Source of the DNA: Sanghuangporus weigelae
Lineage: Eukaryota > Basidiomycota > Agaricomycetes > Hymenochaetales > Hymenochaetaceae
Length of the DNA stretch: 64,000 bases
Direction of reading: 5' to 3'
NCBI GenBank assembly: GCA_033182465.1
Contig: CP137326.1
Span: 124,001-188,000 of the forward strand
Below are positions 10,783 to 21,795 of this stretch, piece by piece. The position numbers and the translations under genes are program-made. The notes beneath the pieces are model-generated. The model was not told the DNA's origin, did no database searches, and saw nothing but the letters and a program-made list of their open reading frames with translations. The number at the start of each line of letters is the position of its first letter. Position 1 is the stretch's first letter.

Positions 10783-12195
10783 ATGTATAATTCCCAGTAT
10801 CATCCAATATACCGACTTCCGCCTGAAGTTCTTCTTCTGATCTTTTCGGAATTTCGTTGGGATGATTCCGAACCTTCGACTTTACCAGTAACAGGCGACG
10901 TTCCTTGGTTCGAGCACGTCCGAACGCTCAAAGCGGTTCAATTGGTTTGCCGGGCGTGGTATAACTATGCCGCACCGATCTTGTACTCGGTGGTCTATTT
11001 GTGCCATATAGAACAGCTGCCTGCCTTGGTCCGCACACTTGAAGAGCGCCAATCAGTGAATCGCGGAATATCGCATTGGGTAGAGTGTATCTATTGCGAG
11101 TTGTACGTCCTACCGACGTGGGAAAGTACATATTCCGAGAACATCACGCAGCTCTTATCACTGTGTCGGACCGTTCGAAAGCTAGTGCATCAGCCGGTTC
11201 ACGCCAACGATTCATCGGGTCTCAACATTCGCGCCATAAATTTGTTACGGATATTACGTTTTGACGACACGTTTCCAAACTTGTGTGAGCTGCGATTGGG
11301 AGAACCTTTCTTCGGAATTGTCGACCCGGACCTTCGTCACATATTCTCGTGTTTTCCGCAGCTTAGAACGTTACGCATGGCTGTAGACTCGTGCCAAGGA
11401 CCGCATCTCGATGTAATTCTGCCAAACGTCGAGACGTTGATCTGCGAGTTCATGGTGTTGGAGCCAATCGGCAGTGTTCGTGCCATTGCGAACTATTGGA
11501 AACTTCCGAAGCTGCGGGATTTATCCATAGTCTACGCTTGTGCTTGTCCACCAGGAAATAGAATACCGCTAGGCCCGATTGAGATCATCTGCAATGCTCA
11601 CGGTGCTCGGCTTCTTTCTCTGGAACTCGACAATCGTGGTGCACACAGAGTCTTTGCAAATAACCTTTCCTCGATCTTAACAGTTTGTCCTAATCTCACT
11701 CACCTGACCTATTCATACCACCTCATGCCACCTTTGCGGTCACGTACGAACGAGTCTTCTCCAACACATCCTACGTTGATGCATGGGACGCTTCGTTGTG
11801 TATCGTTTTTCCCACACTCCATAATGGATAAGGATCCTGCGGACGCGAGATTGCGACAGCACCTAACAGAGCTCTCAGACCGCTCGGCCTTCCCTTCCCT
11901 TGACACGATCGTGTTCCTTAATCCACTATTACGCGGAAATTTCGTCGATATAAACTCTCTGCCTTTTTCATATGCAGAGACGCTTTGCGATTACTCTGTG
12001 CGACTAGCGAATCGTGGAGTACGCCTTCTCAACTGCGACTCATACCCTCTTTATATCGTATCCTCGGCCAAGGATCTCGATGCGCTCATTGCGGAGGTTA
12101 GTGATGAGGATTATGAAGTTGCTTCAGGCGAATCTTCCTTGGACTCCTCTTCTGACACTGATGTCTTCGACTTCGAGGCCGAGATACTCGGTTGA
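10783..12195 (+). CDS. F-box protein, single exon
   Basis: One uninterrupted frame of 470 residues from the first ATG at 10783. The F-box lies near the N-terminus: YRLPPEVLLLIFSEF, then a short insert, then VQLVCRAWYNYAAPILYSVVYL (about residues 9-75). The rest has irregular leucine-rich segments (LRELRLGEPF-like, CFPQLRTLRM, CPNLTHLTY), as in fungal F-box/LRR-like proteins. The C-terminus is acidic and serine-rich. Such proteins act as substrate adaptors in SCF ubiquitin ligases; the target is unknown. The frame extends 15 bp upstream only through a GTG, so 10783 is preferred. Absence of introns is unusual here. A 28-bp tandem duplication covers the stop codon. Confidence 0.85.
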   Translation: MYNSQYHPIYRLPPEVLLLIFSEFRWDDSEPSTLPVTGDVPWFEHVRTLKAVQLVCRAWYNYAAPILYSVVYLCHIEQLPALVRTLEERQSVNRGISHWVECIYCELYVLPTWESTYSENITQLLSLCRTVRKLVHQPVHANDSSGLNIRAINLLRILRFDDTFPNLCELRLGEPFFGIVDPDLRHIFSCFPQLRTLRMAVDSCQGPHLDVILPNVETLICEFMVLEPIGSVRAIANYWKLPKLRDLSIVYACACPPGNRIPLGPIEIICNAHGARLLSLELDNRGAHRVFANNLSSILTVCPNLTHLTYSYHLMPPLRSRTNESSPTHPTLMHGTLRCVSFFPHSIMDKDPADARLRQHLTELSDRSAFPSLDTIVFLNPLLRGNFVDINSLPFSYAETLCDYSVRLANRGVRLLNCDSYPLYIVSSAKDLDALIAEVSDEDYEVASGESSLDSSSDTDVFDFEAEILG

Positions 12196-12241
12196 TCAAA
12201 TTATCTGGGAACTACTCGGTTGATCAAATTATCTGGGAACT
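12186..12241. repeat. Exact 28-bp tandem duplication over a stop codon
   Basis: Two identical 28-bp units, 12186-12213 and 12214-12241, each contain the palindrome TTGATCAA. The stop codon of the F-box gene is in the first unit, so the duplication does not change the protein. Confidence 0.95.
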
Positions 12242-13384
12242 ATCATGATAGCTCGCTGAGCTGCGTGCCCGGTCGTTTTTTGTATAAGAGATGTCTATGA
12301 GTACGTGCGAATGACTTCTTGTTTCTGTCAGCATGACTGACAACGCTGAAAAAAAAGGCTGTTTCGGGTTTTTGTTTTCGAAAATTAAACGACATCAATG
12401 CCACTGTATTGCCTTCATATTTCGAAATTTGATTCGATACGAACATGTGCCGAAGTCGATTATACCTGGACTGATTGGTGACTTTTCTTCACTCATGGTG
12501 AAATTTGCGTACCGCTGCACTATTCTTGACAATGTAGACTGGCACTTCCTATATCTCCAGCCATGTTATGCGAAGGACATATGCACATAGGCGCGCCTAG
12601 TGTACTTTATCTCGGTGTGCCAACTCATGTAAGTATACCTGTCAGCCGGTACTGGTGTTCTTACCAGTCTCCTGTACGGCTCTTTTGACTTCACTCATTC
12701 GTATCGATCAAATCATACTGGAGTTAAGGATCACTGGAATTCAATTGCTGCACTGAGCTAGTCAACTGATTATGGAGAGTCTTCGTTGCATGAGTTGTAT
12801 ACAATGACTAACGACGGGAAGTGAGAAGTGTCTCTAATCGGAAAATATTCTGCTCGAAGTCACTCCAGCTCCTCCGCGAGACTACTTGATAGAATCAATC
12901 AGTGCACCGTCAAGCTTGTCTCGTCCAGGGAAAGAAGCACTCGCTAATTGATTTCTCTAGTTTTAGGCATATCGAAATCTGTGAGCTGTACCATCGGTAG
13001 CATGCACATGCACTTGTACATGTACCCATAAATTGATCCATGCTCTGTCACGACTTCAGGTACTACTAAGCGGGACTTCAATGTCAGAATTTCAAGTCAA
13101 AACTAAGCATTCCCCGAGTTATCTCTCGCATGACCGTGGAGTTGGAGTGTGGGACACGAACAACTCAAGAAGACGTTGCGACTCTAGTGAAATTGATGTT
13201 TATCCAAGACAAAGAGCTGATATCCATAGGAAAGCTATACAGATAATCAAGAACCCGGAGATCTTCCATCTAAATCGGTCTGGACATGAATTCTACGTTT
13301 TCCCAGCATTCAGAGGCGACGCAGTGCTGACTAAAGTTTCGCTAAGATCGGTTGCCAGTCCACACGCTCGACCTTCGACAGAAG
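12242..13384. other. Intergenic between convergent genes; one unassigned ORF
   Basis: About 1.1 kb between the 3' ends of the F-box gene and cytochrome b2. A 123-codon open frame on the plus strand (13033-13404) and an 85-codon frame (12333-12590) show no domain or splice structure. I do not call them genes. Confidence 0.4.
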
Positions 13385-15428
13385 TTAGAGAACAGAGGTT
13401 TTAAGATGTAGGCGCGATACTCTCACCATCTCAGGCACAAGTTCGCTGACTTTCGTCGCTCCGAGGAGACGCATCCCGAGTACGATCTCCGTTTCGAGGA
13501 TTCGGACGAGTCGTTCAACGCCCTCTTCGCCGTATGCCTTTAGTTTCGAAAGGAAACGAATATAAGTGTCAGCTTCAGTCGTCGGTTAAAGATGGAATTG
13601 GACTGGGCTTACACTTTGCGCATAGAGGAATGGCCGACCCATCCCTACGGCTTTTGCGCCCATACACAATGCCTTCAGAACATCTACGGAGCGAAATCAG
13701 TTGTCTTAAGGGCTGCATTGGAAAGCCAGTATTCACCTGTTCCGCGACGAACGCCTCCGTCCACGTAGACTTTGCAAAATATAAGTAAATATCAGAGAAA
13801 TAATGACGAATGAGCAACGCTAGTAGTGTACCTTCACACTTTGAGAAGACATCCGGCCGCTGTTTGTGAAGTCGGTATAATACCTCAATTGAAGGCATCG
13901 AGCTGCGACAAAAAGCACATAAGGTCAGCGAGGGATCTTTTCCCACTCTCAGACAACGTACTAATCCAATTGCCGGCCTACAAAGCGTTGGTCATCGCGA
14001 GTTCAGGCCGATACAATAAACAGCGACCTCACCTCCATGATTAGATATCAATATACCATCCACGCCTGCTTCGGCCGCAAGTATGGCATCTTCAACGCAT
14101 TGAATACCTTTGATTACAATCGGTAACTTCGTCACGCTCCTCAACCATGGTATAGTCTGCAATTTCGTTCATCCTCATCAAGCCGGGCATCTTCCACGTA
14201 GTAATCGAGAGCCCTTACCTTTCCCCAAGTCATGTCTCGATCAACGCTATTCAACAACGCGCCCGCGGTACCTTCACCTTTCTCATCCGGCTCCGGTTCA
14301 TCTACCGCCATCTCTTTCTCCTTTTGCGGTACATCCAGAGAACCAGCGCCCTCGCTCGCAGCGGCCGCCTTCTCGGCCTCCCTCTCCTGCTCCGCAAGTA
14401 CAAAAGGTGCATGAATATCCATTTCCCTATGTCCCGCAACGGGCGCATCAACAGTCAAGAAGATCGCATTATACCCTAGTCTTTCGACTTCCCGTATACG
14501 CTCTAATGCGCGCTCGCCATCCCCTCCTAATTTGTATAGTTGGAAAAACAGGGGCTGAGTAGCGGAGATGCGCGCATCGGCGATTTGAGCGTAGGAGAGT
14601 GAAGAGTGCGAGGAAACCATTTGGATTGTCCCTGTTCGCCCGCATCCGCGCGTGATGTTGGCCTCTCCGAGAGGATGGCCAAGCTTAGCGAGCGCCGCAC
14701 CTGAGACGAAGACAGGGATGGATGACTTGAATCCTAGGATTGCAGTTGATGGATCACAAACTGAAATAGGGCGTAGAACGCGAGGATGGAAGAAGAATCG
14801 TGAAAATGCACGGATGTTCTCTTTGTGAGCTATAAACGGGGAGTGTCAGTTCGTAGTCTATCGCATTGCTCGAATGTAGAATATATTCACTGATTTCGTC
14901 GTCTCCTGCAGACGCATAATAACACCACGCCTTGTATGTCAATATCTTCTTGGCAACATCCTCCATCTCTCGAACATTGAGCACTCTACTCAAGGGCGGC
15001 CTTTCGTTCATAGCCTTCTCCACACGAATCTCATCTTGCGACTTCTTACGCTCTTTCTTCGCTTTGTCGAGAGCGTTTGCTGACGACGTGTCTAGCGCTC
15101 CAAGATGCTTTGAAGGTGGAAGGTTCTTGGTCAGTGCGTCGGGTGGGTGGATAGGCTCGTAAGCTTCCGTCGCATCTTTCCCAGCGTATTTGAGGATGAT
15201 TTTAGCTCCTCCAGGGTGTTCCTAAACATACGACATCTCAGCTACGATACAAGCCTACAATTTGAATGTATACGCACCGGTAGGAAATCCGTTACGTCGT
15301 ACACCTTATTCTTAATAATCACCCAGCATGACCTAAATTTTCCCAAATTCAGTCAACGGCCAAAAGGAACAAGAACAGAGGTACTTGGCAGAATTGTGCT
15401 TCGCAACCTCGTCGAGCGAAAGAACCAT
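13385..15428 (-). CDS. CYB2: L-lactate dehydrogenase (cytochrome b2)
   Basis: The N-terminus is a cytochrome b5 domain: exon 1 (15428-15385, [15 protein letters not shown]), then [18 protein letters not shown], then [26 protein letters not shown] with the two heme histidines in HPGG and IHP. An FMN-dependent alpha-hydroxyacid dehydrogenase domain follows: [32 protein letters not shown], the FQLYKLG barrel strand, [25 protein letters not shown], the catalytic [16 protein letters not shown] and [10 protein letters not shown]. The last exon ends VRVSRLHL plus a short tail. The enzyme oxidises L-lactate to pyruvate and passes electrons through its heme, classically to cytochrome c. No mitochondrial presequence is visible before the b5 domain, unlike yeast Cyb2. 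A long Ala/Glu-rich acidic loop of about 50 residues sits after [13 protein letters not shown]. Confidence 0.94.
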
Positions 15429-16529
15429 TCTATCCTGCTTGCCCTCACCAGCACTACTCGGCGTGCAGGTAGTCGTGAGTAAAAGACGAGCGCTCGTTGG
15501 GCCATAAATACAACTGAAGGCCTGAGAATCACGGATGCCGTCGGACCCGCTCGTTCACGGTCACGAGGTCCATTCAAAATAGTCACGGCCCGGTCGGTTC
15601 GGCTAGTGATCCGCCCTCGGCATCGAATTCAACCACGACGAATATAGTTAAGCATAACTGTAAGTGAAATGGTATTGATAGAATAGTGTTGAAACCTGGG
15701 TCCATATAATTCTTCCTTCCTACTCAACATAAGACTTCTGGTTCCTCAATTGTGACTGCCTTTTCCGCCTCTCCAAATATAACTGACCTCGTCCAACAAC
15801 GTCAAGAAGTGATTGTAGATGAGGATAGTGTAACTAGTGACACCAACGTACTGCGAGAAAGTCATTGTGAGGCTGTCAGTTCTATGAGCATTTCCAGATG
15901 CTTTGGGTGCACGTTTGTCACTATTCTATATGCGTAGCTGGTCAACCGACAGTGGAAATGGACCAAGCTCACTCACATATGTTCCTGCTCCTCCAATATA
16001 TTTGCGTTGATATCAACAGAGGCCGTAACTATGGATGAAAAATGATGTAGCGGTCAAAGTACCAAGTGGCGTCTATAAGTGGCTCTTCCTAGTCAGGTAG
16101 ACGAACAAAGGGTCAAGAAGTCATAGACTGCATCTAAGAGTTCGTCACAACACAGCTTTAGTCTATCGTCTCGCCCAGAAGTAAATGGGTACAATAGTAG
16201 TGGCAAATAATCTGAGACATTCTCAGTTGGGATTGAAATCATTTCCAGAACAAAATGGAATGAAAGGTGCAAATATTGCTCATCCATTCCGAAGTCGCGT
16301 TGGCAGAGAGAATTAACAAAGCTCACTCAGGGTGCACGATCACGTGTTCGTTCCTTCCCAAACATAGATTTGATGGATCGACACGAGTTCATATCATCGG
16401 CAAGGCCTTCTGCCGTGTTTTCCCAGCAGCTGAGTAAACATCATCGATTTTAGCAGCACCTCCATGCCTTTCCGGCTCGGTCCTTCTCGTGGTGCCTCCA
16501 TGCATCTCGACTCTTGACCACCGACAACG
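15429..16529. other. Divergent promoter region between CYB2 and the MFS gene
   Basis: About 1.1 kb without a recognised gene. A 77-codon minus-strand ORF (16093-16326) has no recognised domain. The spacing suggests two separate promoters. Confidence 0.45.
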
Positions 16530-18645
16530 ATGAGCAACCCTGTGCCCTTGGACGCGCAGAATCCTAGGCAGTCCAGTGCTTCTGAAGCTACTGCTGAGAT
16601 CCCGCCTGCTGGTGCTTCCACGACATTTGACGCCGACGCCAATACAGTTGAGAATAATGTTGTTGAAGAGAAACATCGCGTCAGGGGGAACATAAAGGAT
16701 TTCGGACTCTTCCCGATTCCTGAACGACTGCAGTACGATTCTGAACGGGCTTTCAAGTTTACGACTGTCCTGAACATCACTTTTGGGATTGCGAGCACTT
16801 TTAGTGAGCTATATGACGCAATGTCGGGTTATTCGATGGTGAAATTGACTTTATTTTCTGCTGCGTGGATGTGATTTAGCGGTTGCGAACTTGTATTACT
16901 GCCAACCTTTGCTCAGTACGTACGTTGGACTAGTTCGTGATGTTGATATTTTGACTGAAATACTTTTCTTTTTCCAGTTCAATTGGCTGCCTCATTTGGC
17001 GTCACCCACGATGAAATATCCAGGTCGGCAATGCAGAAAATATTTTTTTGTCTTTCTCATGCTGATAACTTAATTGACAGAGTTCCTACGCTCATCCAAG
17101 CTGGGTCGGTCCTTTCTCATCCTTGTATACTCAGGCAGTTAACCTCAATAAACACAGTTATGCAATCGGACTTTTGCTTCTGTCGCCGTTAGGCGACCTA
17201 GTCCGTCGAAGACCACTCCTACTTCTCCTGGTCCTCATCTCTGGCTCCCTAAGCATAGGCCTCGCAACGACCTCATCCCTAGTCGTCTTCGAGACACTCT
17301 CATTCCTCGTCGGGACGTTCACCGTCACACCACAGGTCCTCATCCCCCTCGCAGCGGACCTCGCCCCTCCGCACCAACGCGCCTCAGCAATCTCCATCGT
17401 CCTCTCCGGCCTGCTCTTCGGCATCCTCCTCGCGCGCGTCCTCGCAGGCGTGCTCGCGGAGTTTACGACATGGCGCGTGGTCTACTACATGTCCATCGGC
17501 GTGCAATTCGGCGTTCTCGCGGCCTTGTACCTCGTACTCCCCGATTGGCCGGCGAAGAACGCCGGAACGGGCGTGACGTACCCCGGGATACTGCTCTCGA
17601 TGGCGAAGTACGCTGTGACGGAACCTGTTTTGATCCAGGCGGGCGTCATGCAGTTCGCTGCGAGCGCGTGCTTTTCGAACTTTTGGGTGACGCTGACGTT
17701 CCTCCTCGGTGGTTCGCCGTACAACTATTCCACGTACGTCTCAAACCCATTCATCCCCCCCCCCCCCCTTTTTTTTTTTTCTTTCACTTTGGAATATGCA
17801 CTCATTACGTGTATTCACCCCCCCCCCCCAGACTGGACATAGGCCTATTCGGCCTCGTCGGGATGCTAGGCGTCTGCACAGGGCCGCTCGTCGGGCGCCT
17901 CATCGACAGGCTCGTACCCTGGTACGCCGCGCTCGTCGCGACCCTCATCCAGATCGTCTTCCAGGCCGTGCAGACGGGCGCGGGCGGGGTCAACATCTCC
18001 GCCGTCGTCATCGCGTGCTTCGGGCTCGACGTCGGGCGGCAGATGCAGCAGGTCTCGCTTACTACTGCTGTGTATAGGTACGTTTATTTTATGTTGTAGT
18101 GTTGGTCTTCCGAGCGAGGAGAGGAGTGATTCATTTTTGTTATTATTAAATTCATAGTATTTCGGACGCAGCGCGTTCCCGGATGAACGCGGTCCTCATC
18201 ATCTGGGTAAGTCACTCACTCTCCACCTTCCATTCACAAAAAAAAAAAAAATCTCACCCTGTGCCTCCTCTCTATCCATCCCAACCCCCAGATCTTCATC
18301 GGCCAAGTAATAGGCACAGCCGTCGGGACGAAGCTCTTCCTCTCCTTCTCCTGGCGCGCCGCCGCGGCCTTCGCGCTTGGCCTCTACGCGTTCCAGGTGT
18401 GCGTCTTGCTTCTGAGAGGACCGCATTGTGCGAGGTATACGTGGGTGGGGTATGAAGGTGGGATGGAGTGGAGGAAGGAGAGGAGGAGAAAGGAGGGTGA
18501 GAGTGGACAGGCGGGGATTGAAAACGGGCGGGAGAAGGAGGGGCGAGAGAAGGATGAGAAGCGGGGAGTAGAGAATGAAAGGAAACTAAACGCGGATGCG
18601 GATCCAGTCGTTTTTGAGGAGGGCGAACCTCAACGGACAGTATAG
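16530..18645 (+). CDS. MFS transporter
   Basis: At least eight exons, with a hydrophilic N-terminus of about 70 residues (start MSNPVPLDAQ) followed by repeated membrane segments. The joined frame reads VANLYYCQPLL, AASFGVTHDEIS, AGYAIGLLLLSPLGDLVRRRPLLLLLVLISG, a VFETLSFLVGTFTV segment, PLAADLAPPHQRASAIS (MFS signature loop), then FGLVGMLGVCTGPLVGRLIDR and ending GQVIGTAVGTKLFLSFSWRAA. The arrangement fits the 12-TM major facilitator superfamily, close to the drug/sugar efflux AraJ-like group. The substrate is unknown. The last about 80 residues are a charged, Glu/Arg/Lys-rich cytoplasmic tail. Introns contain long C, T and A runs (17755-17831 and 18238-18251). It is convergent with HEM13, about 220 bp away. 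Confidence 0.9.
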
Positions 18646-18863
18646 CTGTAGACATTTTACTTCATTTCATATAGACTTTGTTCTTCCGATATTTTTGTAA
18701 GTGATACACAGAGCGGGGGATATCTATCTATCGAGTGAGGAGAGCTACATCGCGAGCAGCCAAAAAGTACAACCCAAAGCCCCCAAAAATCCTTTCCTTC
18801 ATTCTACTTACACTTCCATCCTTTTTTTAAGAGAAAAAACCTTTAATCTCTCACAAGCTCGCC

Positions 18864-19994
18864 TCAGACCCACTCCTTCGGGGTCTTGAGCACACTGACG
18901 AGCTTCGCCTCCTCGGTGTCCGCCTGCGTGCCCAGCTCGCTCATGTACTCCCAGCGCGCGGTCTCGGGGAGGCTCATCAGGATGCTCTCGATGCGCGCGC
19001 CGGGCGTCATGAGCCCGAACTTCGTGCCTCTGTCGTACACGAGGTTGAACTCGACGTAGCGGCCCCGCCGCACGAGCTGCCAGCGGCGCATCGCGGGTGT
19101 GAAGGGCAGCGCGTGCCGCCGGGAGAGGATGGGGATGTACGATGGGTTGAACGCGTCCCCGCATGCTTTTGCGAATGCGAACACGCCCTCGAGCGTCGTC
19201 GGGCGCGCGTCTCCGCCGCCGGAGAGACGCGGGTGCGGCGCGTCGCTGAAGTCATCGAAGAATATCCCGCCGATCCCGCGCGCCTCGCCGCGGTGCGCGA
19301 TGAAGAAGTACTCGTCGCACCACTTTTTGAACGCGGGGAAGAGCGCGGAGCCGTGCGCGGCGCAGGCGGTTTTGAGCGTGCGGTGGAAGTGCACGGCGTC
19401 CTCTGGGAAGAGGTAGGACGGCGTGAGGTCCGCGCCGCCGCCGAACCACCATGCCATCGCCCTTTGGGCGAGCGGGACGCCTGTGAGCGGCCCGCGCGCG
19501 CCCGTCGCTCCTTCCCCTTCAGTTTGCGACGCTGTCGACGAGGGGGAAGGCTCCCCGAGCTCGAAGTACCGATAGTTGCAATGCACGGTGGGCGCGTTCG
19601 GGTTGCGCGGGTGGATGACGAGGCTGAGGCCGGCAGCAAAGAACGGGTACGTCTTGCTCGCAGCGTCCGGGTCGTCCGGGTCGAACTTGATCGCCGCATG
19701 GTCCGCGCGCATCTGCTTCACCGCCGCGGCGGGGAGGCGCCCGTGGATCACGCTCACATTCACACCGCCCTTCTCCAGCACCGTCTTCGATTCCTTTCCC
19801 TCTTCGAAAGAGGGAGGAGAGGGCGGGAAGACGCAGGAGACGCCGTACCCGCCCTGCGCGCGCGACCATTTGTCGCGCTTGAATTTGGGCGAGGCGGGGT
19901 CGACGCCCTCGAGTGCGGTGACGATGTGTTCTTGCAGGTCGAGCACGTACTCGGCCATCCGCTCGCGCATCGGTCTGTCGTCTTTAGGGGCCAT
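18864..19994 (-). CDS. HEM13: Coproporphyrinogen III oxidase (oxygen-dependent)
   Basis: A single exon of 376 residues. It converts coproporphyrinogen III to protoporphyrinogen IX with O2, the sixth step of heme synthesis. Family segments in order: RMAEYVLDLQEHIV, KWSRAQGGYGVSCVF, GGVNVSVIHG, FAAGLSLVIHPRNP, VHCNYRYFE, WWFGGGADLTPSYLF, ALFPAFKKWCDEYFFIAHR, GIGGIFFDDF, RYVEFNLVYDRGTKFGL and ESILMSLPETARWEY. The length matches the family and no presequence is seen, so cytosolic location as in yeast is likely. Codons are strongly G/C-ending, more than in most neighbours. TRP4, also minus strand, lies upstream. Confidence 0.97.
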   Translation of the reverse strand: MAPKDDRPMRERMAEYVLDLQEHIVTALEGVDPASPKFKRDKWSRAQGGYGVSCVFPPSPPSFEEGKESKTVLEKGGVNVSVIHGRLPAAAVKQMRADHAAIKFDPDDPDAASKTYPFFAAGLSLVIHPRNPNAPTVHCNYRYFELGEPSPSSTASQTEGEGATGARGPLTGVPLAQRAMAWWFGGGADLTPSYLFPEDAVHFHRTLKTACAAHGSALFPAFKKWCDEYFFIAHRGEARGIGGIFFDDFSDAPHPRLSGGGDARPTTLEGVFAFAKACGDAFNPSYIPILSRRHALPFTPAMRRWQLVRRGRYVEFNLVYDRGTKFGLMTPGARIESILMSLPETARWEYMSELGTQADTEEAKLVSVLKTPKEWV

Positions 19995-20306
19995 TTTTGG
20001 TAGCTAGTGAAGGTGGTGGTCTCTGGGAGAGAAAGAGAGCATGTAAGTTGGTTTGTGAGGTAAATAGGTAGGTATATGCGCTCACTTTTTTGAATCCTAC
20101 GCACTGTACTTTCTACGATGGAGGTCTGAGCGATAAGGTGTCGCTGAGCGTGGAAGCACTACCCACAGTACACAATTATTCAGAGAAAAGTCTGGTGATG
20201 AATTCCGGGCGTCGGCGAAGCGCGCTTTCTGGATTTTCTTCAATTATCGGAATAATAGCTTCAATTCAATTCAGTCGTCTCTCAGTATAAAATATAATGA
20301 TATTAT
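19995..20306. other. Intergenic, HEM13 promoter region
   Basis: About 310 bp between TRP4 and HEM13 on the same strand. Nothing beyond likely HEM13 promoter and TRP4 3' sequence is seen. Confidence 0.5.
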
Positions 20307-21488
20307 CTAATTCCTCGTTACGTCAGCCGCTGCCCGCTTGAACGTAACCAGCGCCTCCCACGCCTTCCCACTCACGATGCTCTCCCGCGCCCGCCTCACC
20401 CCGTCCCGGTAGTCGCTCGCAATCCCAGCAACGAACAGCAACGCAGACGCGTTCATCAGCACATACTCCAGTATCGGCTCCAGCGCCTCGGGGATCGCGT
20501 CCCCGCTCGTCAACAGCGTCCTGAACGTGCGCGCGTTCTCCTCGGGCGTCCCACCCGCGACGCGCGCGAGCGGGTGGACGCGCAGCCCAAAGTCGACGGC
20601 GGGGTGCAGAGTGCCGTGCACGATCCGTCCGTCCCGCGTCAGCTCCCACACGTCCGTCTCGCCCGCGCAGCTCACCTCGTCGAGCCGCTCGCGGCCGCAC
20701 ACCACCAGCGCGCGCTCGACGCCGCTCTCCCGCAGGCTCATCGCGAAGGGCTCGCCGAGCGCCGGGTCCGCGACGCCGAGCACCATCCCGTGCGGGAACG
20801 CCGGGTTGATCAGCGGTCCCAGGATGTTGAACATCGTGCGGAAGGGCAGCGCTTTGCGGTATGGCGCGATGTGCGCCAGCGCGGGGTGGTAGTGCGGTGC
20901 GAGGATGAATGTGAAGGGGATCCGCCGGATGTGCATGGGCGTGGAGGCTGTTGGGGGCGTGAAGAGGCATCCGAGGGACTGTAGGAGGTCGGCCGACCCG
21001 GAGCTCGACGTGCTCGCTCGGCTTCCGTGCTATAAATTTCGGATAGAAAGTGCATACATGCAGATAGATAAACATTCCTATCGAATGAAATCTCAAAGAC
21101 GAACGCACGATCGCACCTTGCAGACCCGCGCGCCAGCACCAGCAGCAACGACGGCAGCCGCAGTCGACACATTAAACGTATCATGCCCATCGCCCCCGGT
21201 TCCAACGATATCAACCACGAAATCCTCTTCCCTCGCCTCGATATCCGCCTTCAACGCCCGCTCTCTCAGCGCCTGCGCAGCAGCGAGCAGCATCTCTGGC
21301 CGGCGCTCTATGCGCGAGAGGTGCAACGCGGCGAGGAAGGCGCCGATCTGCACGGGCTCGGCGCTGCCCGGCGTGAAGAGGTGCGTGAGCGCGGAGGAGA
21401 GGTCGGCGGTGCTGAAGTACTCTGGTGTGGAGATGAGCTTGGAGAGGAGCGGTCGGAAGGTCGTTGGTGATAGAGAGGACATTGGCAT
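20307..21488 (-). CDS. TRP4: Anthranilate phosphoribosyltransferase
   Basis: Two exons, 21488-21117 and 21029-20307. It joins anthranilate to phosphoribosyl pyrophosphate in tryptophan synthesis. Visible motifs are QIGAFLAALHLSRIERRPE, VDIVGTGGDGHDTFNVST (the PRPP-binding GTGGD loop), then across the intron CKHGSRASTSSSGSADLLQSLG, APHYHPALAHIAPYR, LPFRTMFNILGPLINPA, CGRERLDEVS and a C-terminal helix ending ADVTRN. The family is known as TrpD in bacteria and Trp4 in yeast. The open frame extends to 21509 only through a TTG; the first ATG is 21488. A TATA box lies about 60 bp upstream on the same strand. Codon use is GC-rich like HEM13 next to it. Confidence 0.96.
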
Positions 21489-21546
21489 CGTCGGGAGATA
21501 GTCGATCAAGTCAATGGGTCCGACCCGGGAATCGTCTCGACTCGTC

Positions 21547-21554
21547 CTTTTATA
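21547..21554 (-). promoter_or_regulatory. TATA box of TRP4
   Basis: On the minus strand TATAAAAG stands about 60 bp before the TRP4 ATG at 21488. It supports that start and a short leader. Confidence 0.6.
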
Positions 21555-21795
21555 TCACGATGCCGGCACTGACGGTCATCGTCCAAGGCTGCTGGAACCG
21601 GCCCTGAACAAATGGATATGTTCATCATGTGATTGAGGGGGATAGCTAGCTCAACGTATAGCATTGGCATATGGAATCACTGCAAAAATCTCCAGACAAT
21701 GCACCCGCCATGTCATCGGGAATGGGAATGCAAAGCAGAGCGTAGGACTTTGAGCAAACTACTACTACTACGAGTTTGTTTCCACCGGCTCAGGA

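Noticed and set aside
19113-20003. 296-codon plus-strand frame opposite HEM13
   Set aside because: It is the antisense shadow of a GC-rich, strongly conserved single-exon gene.
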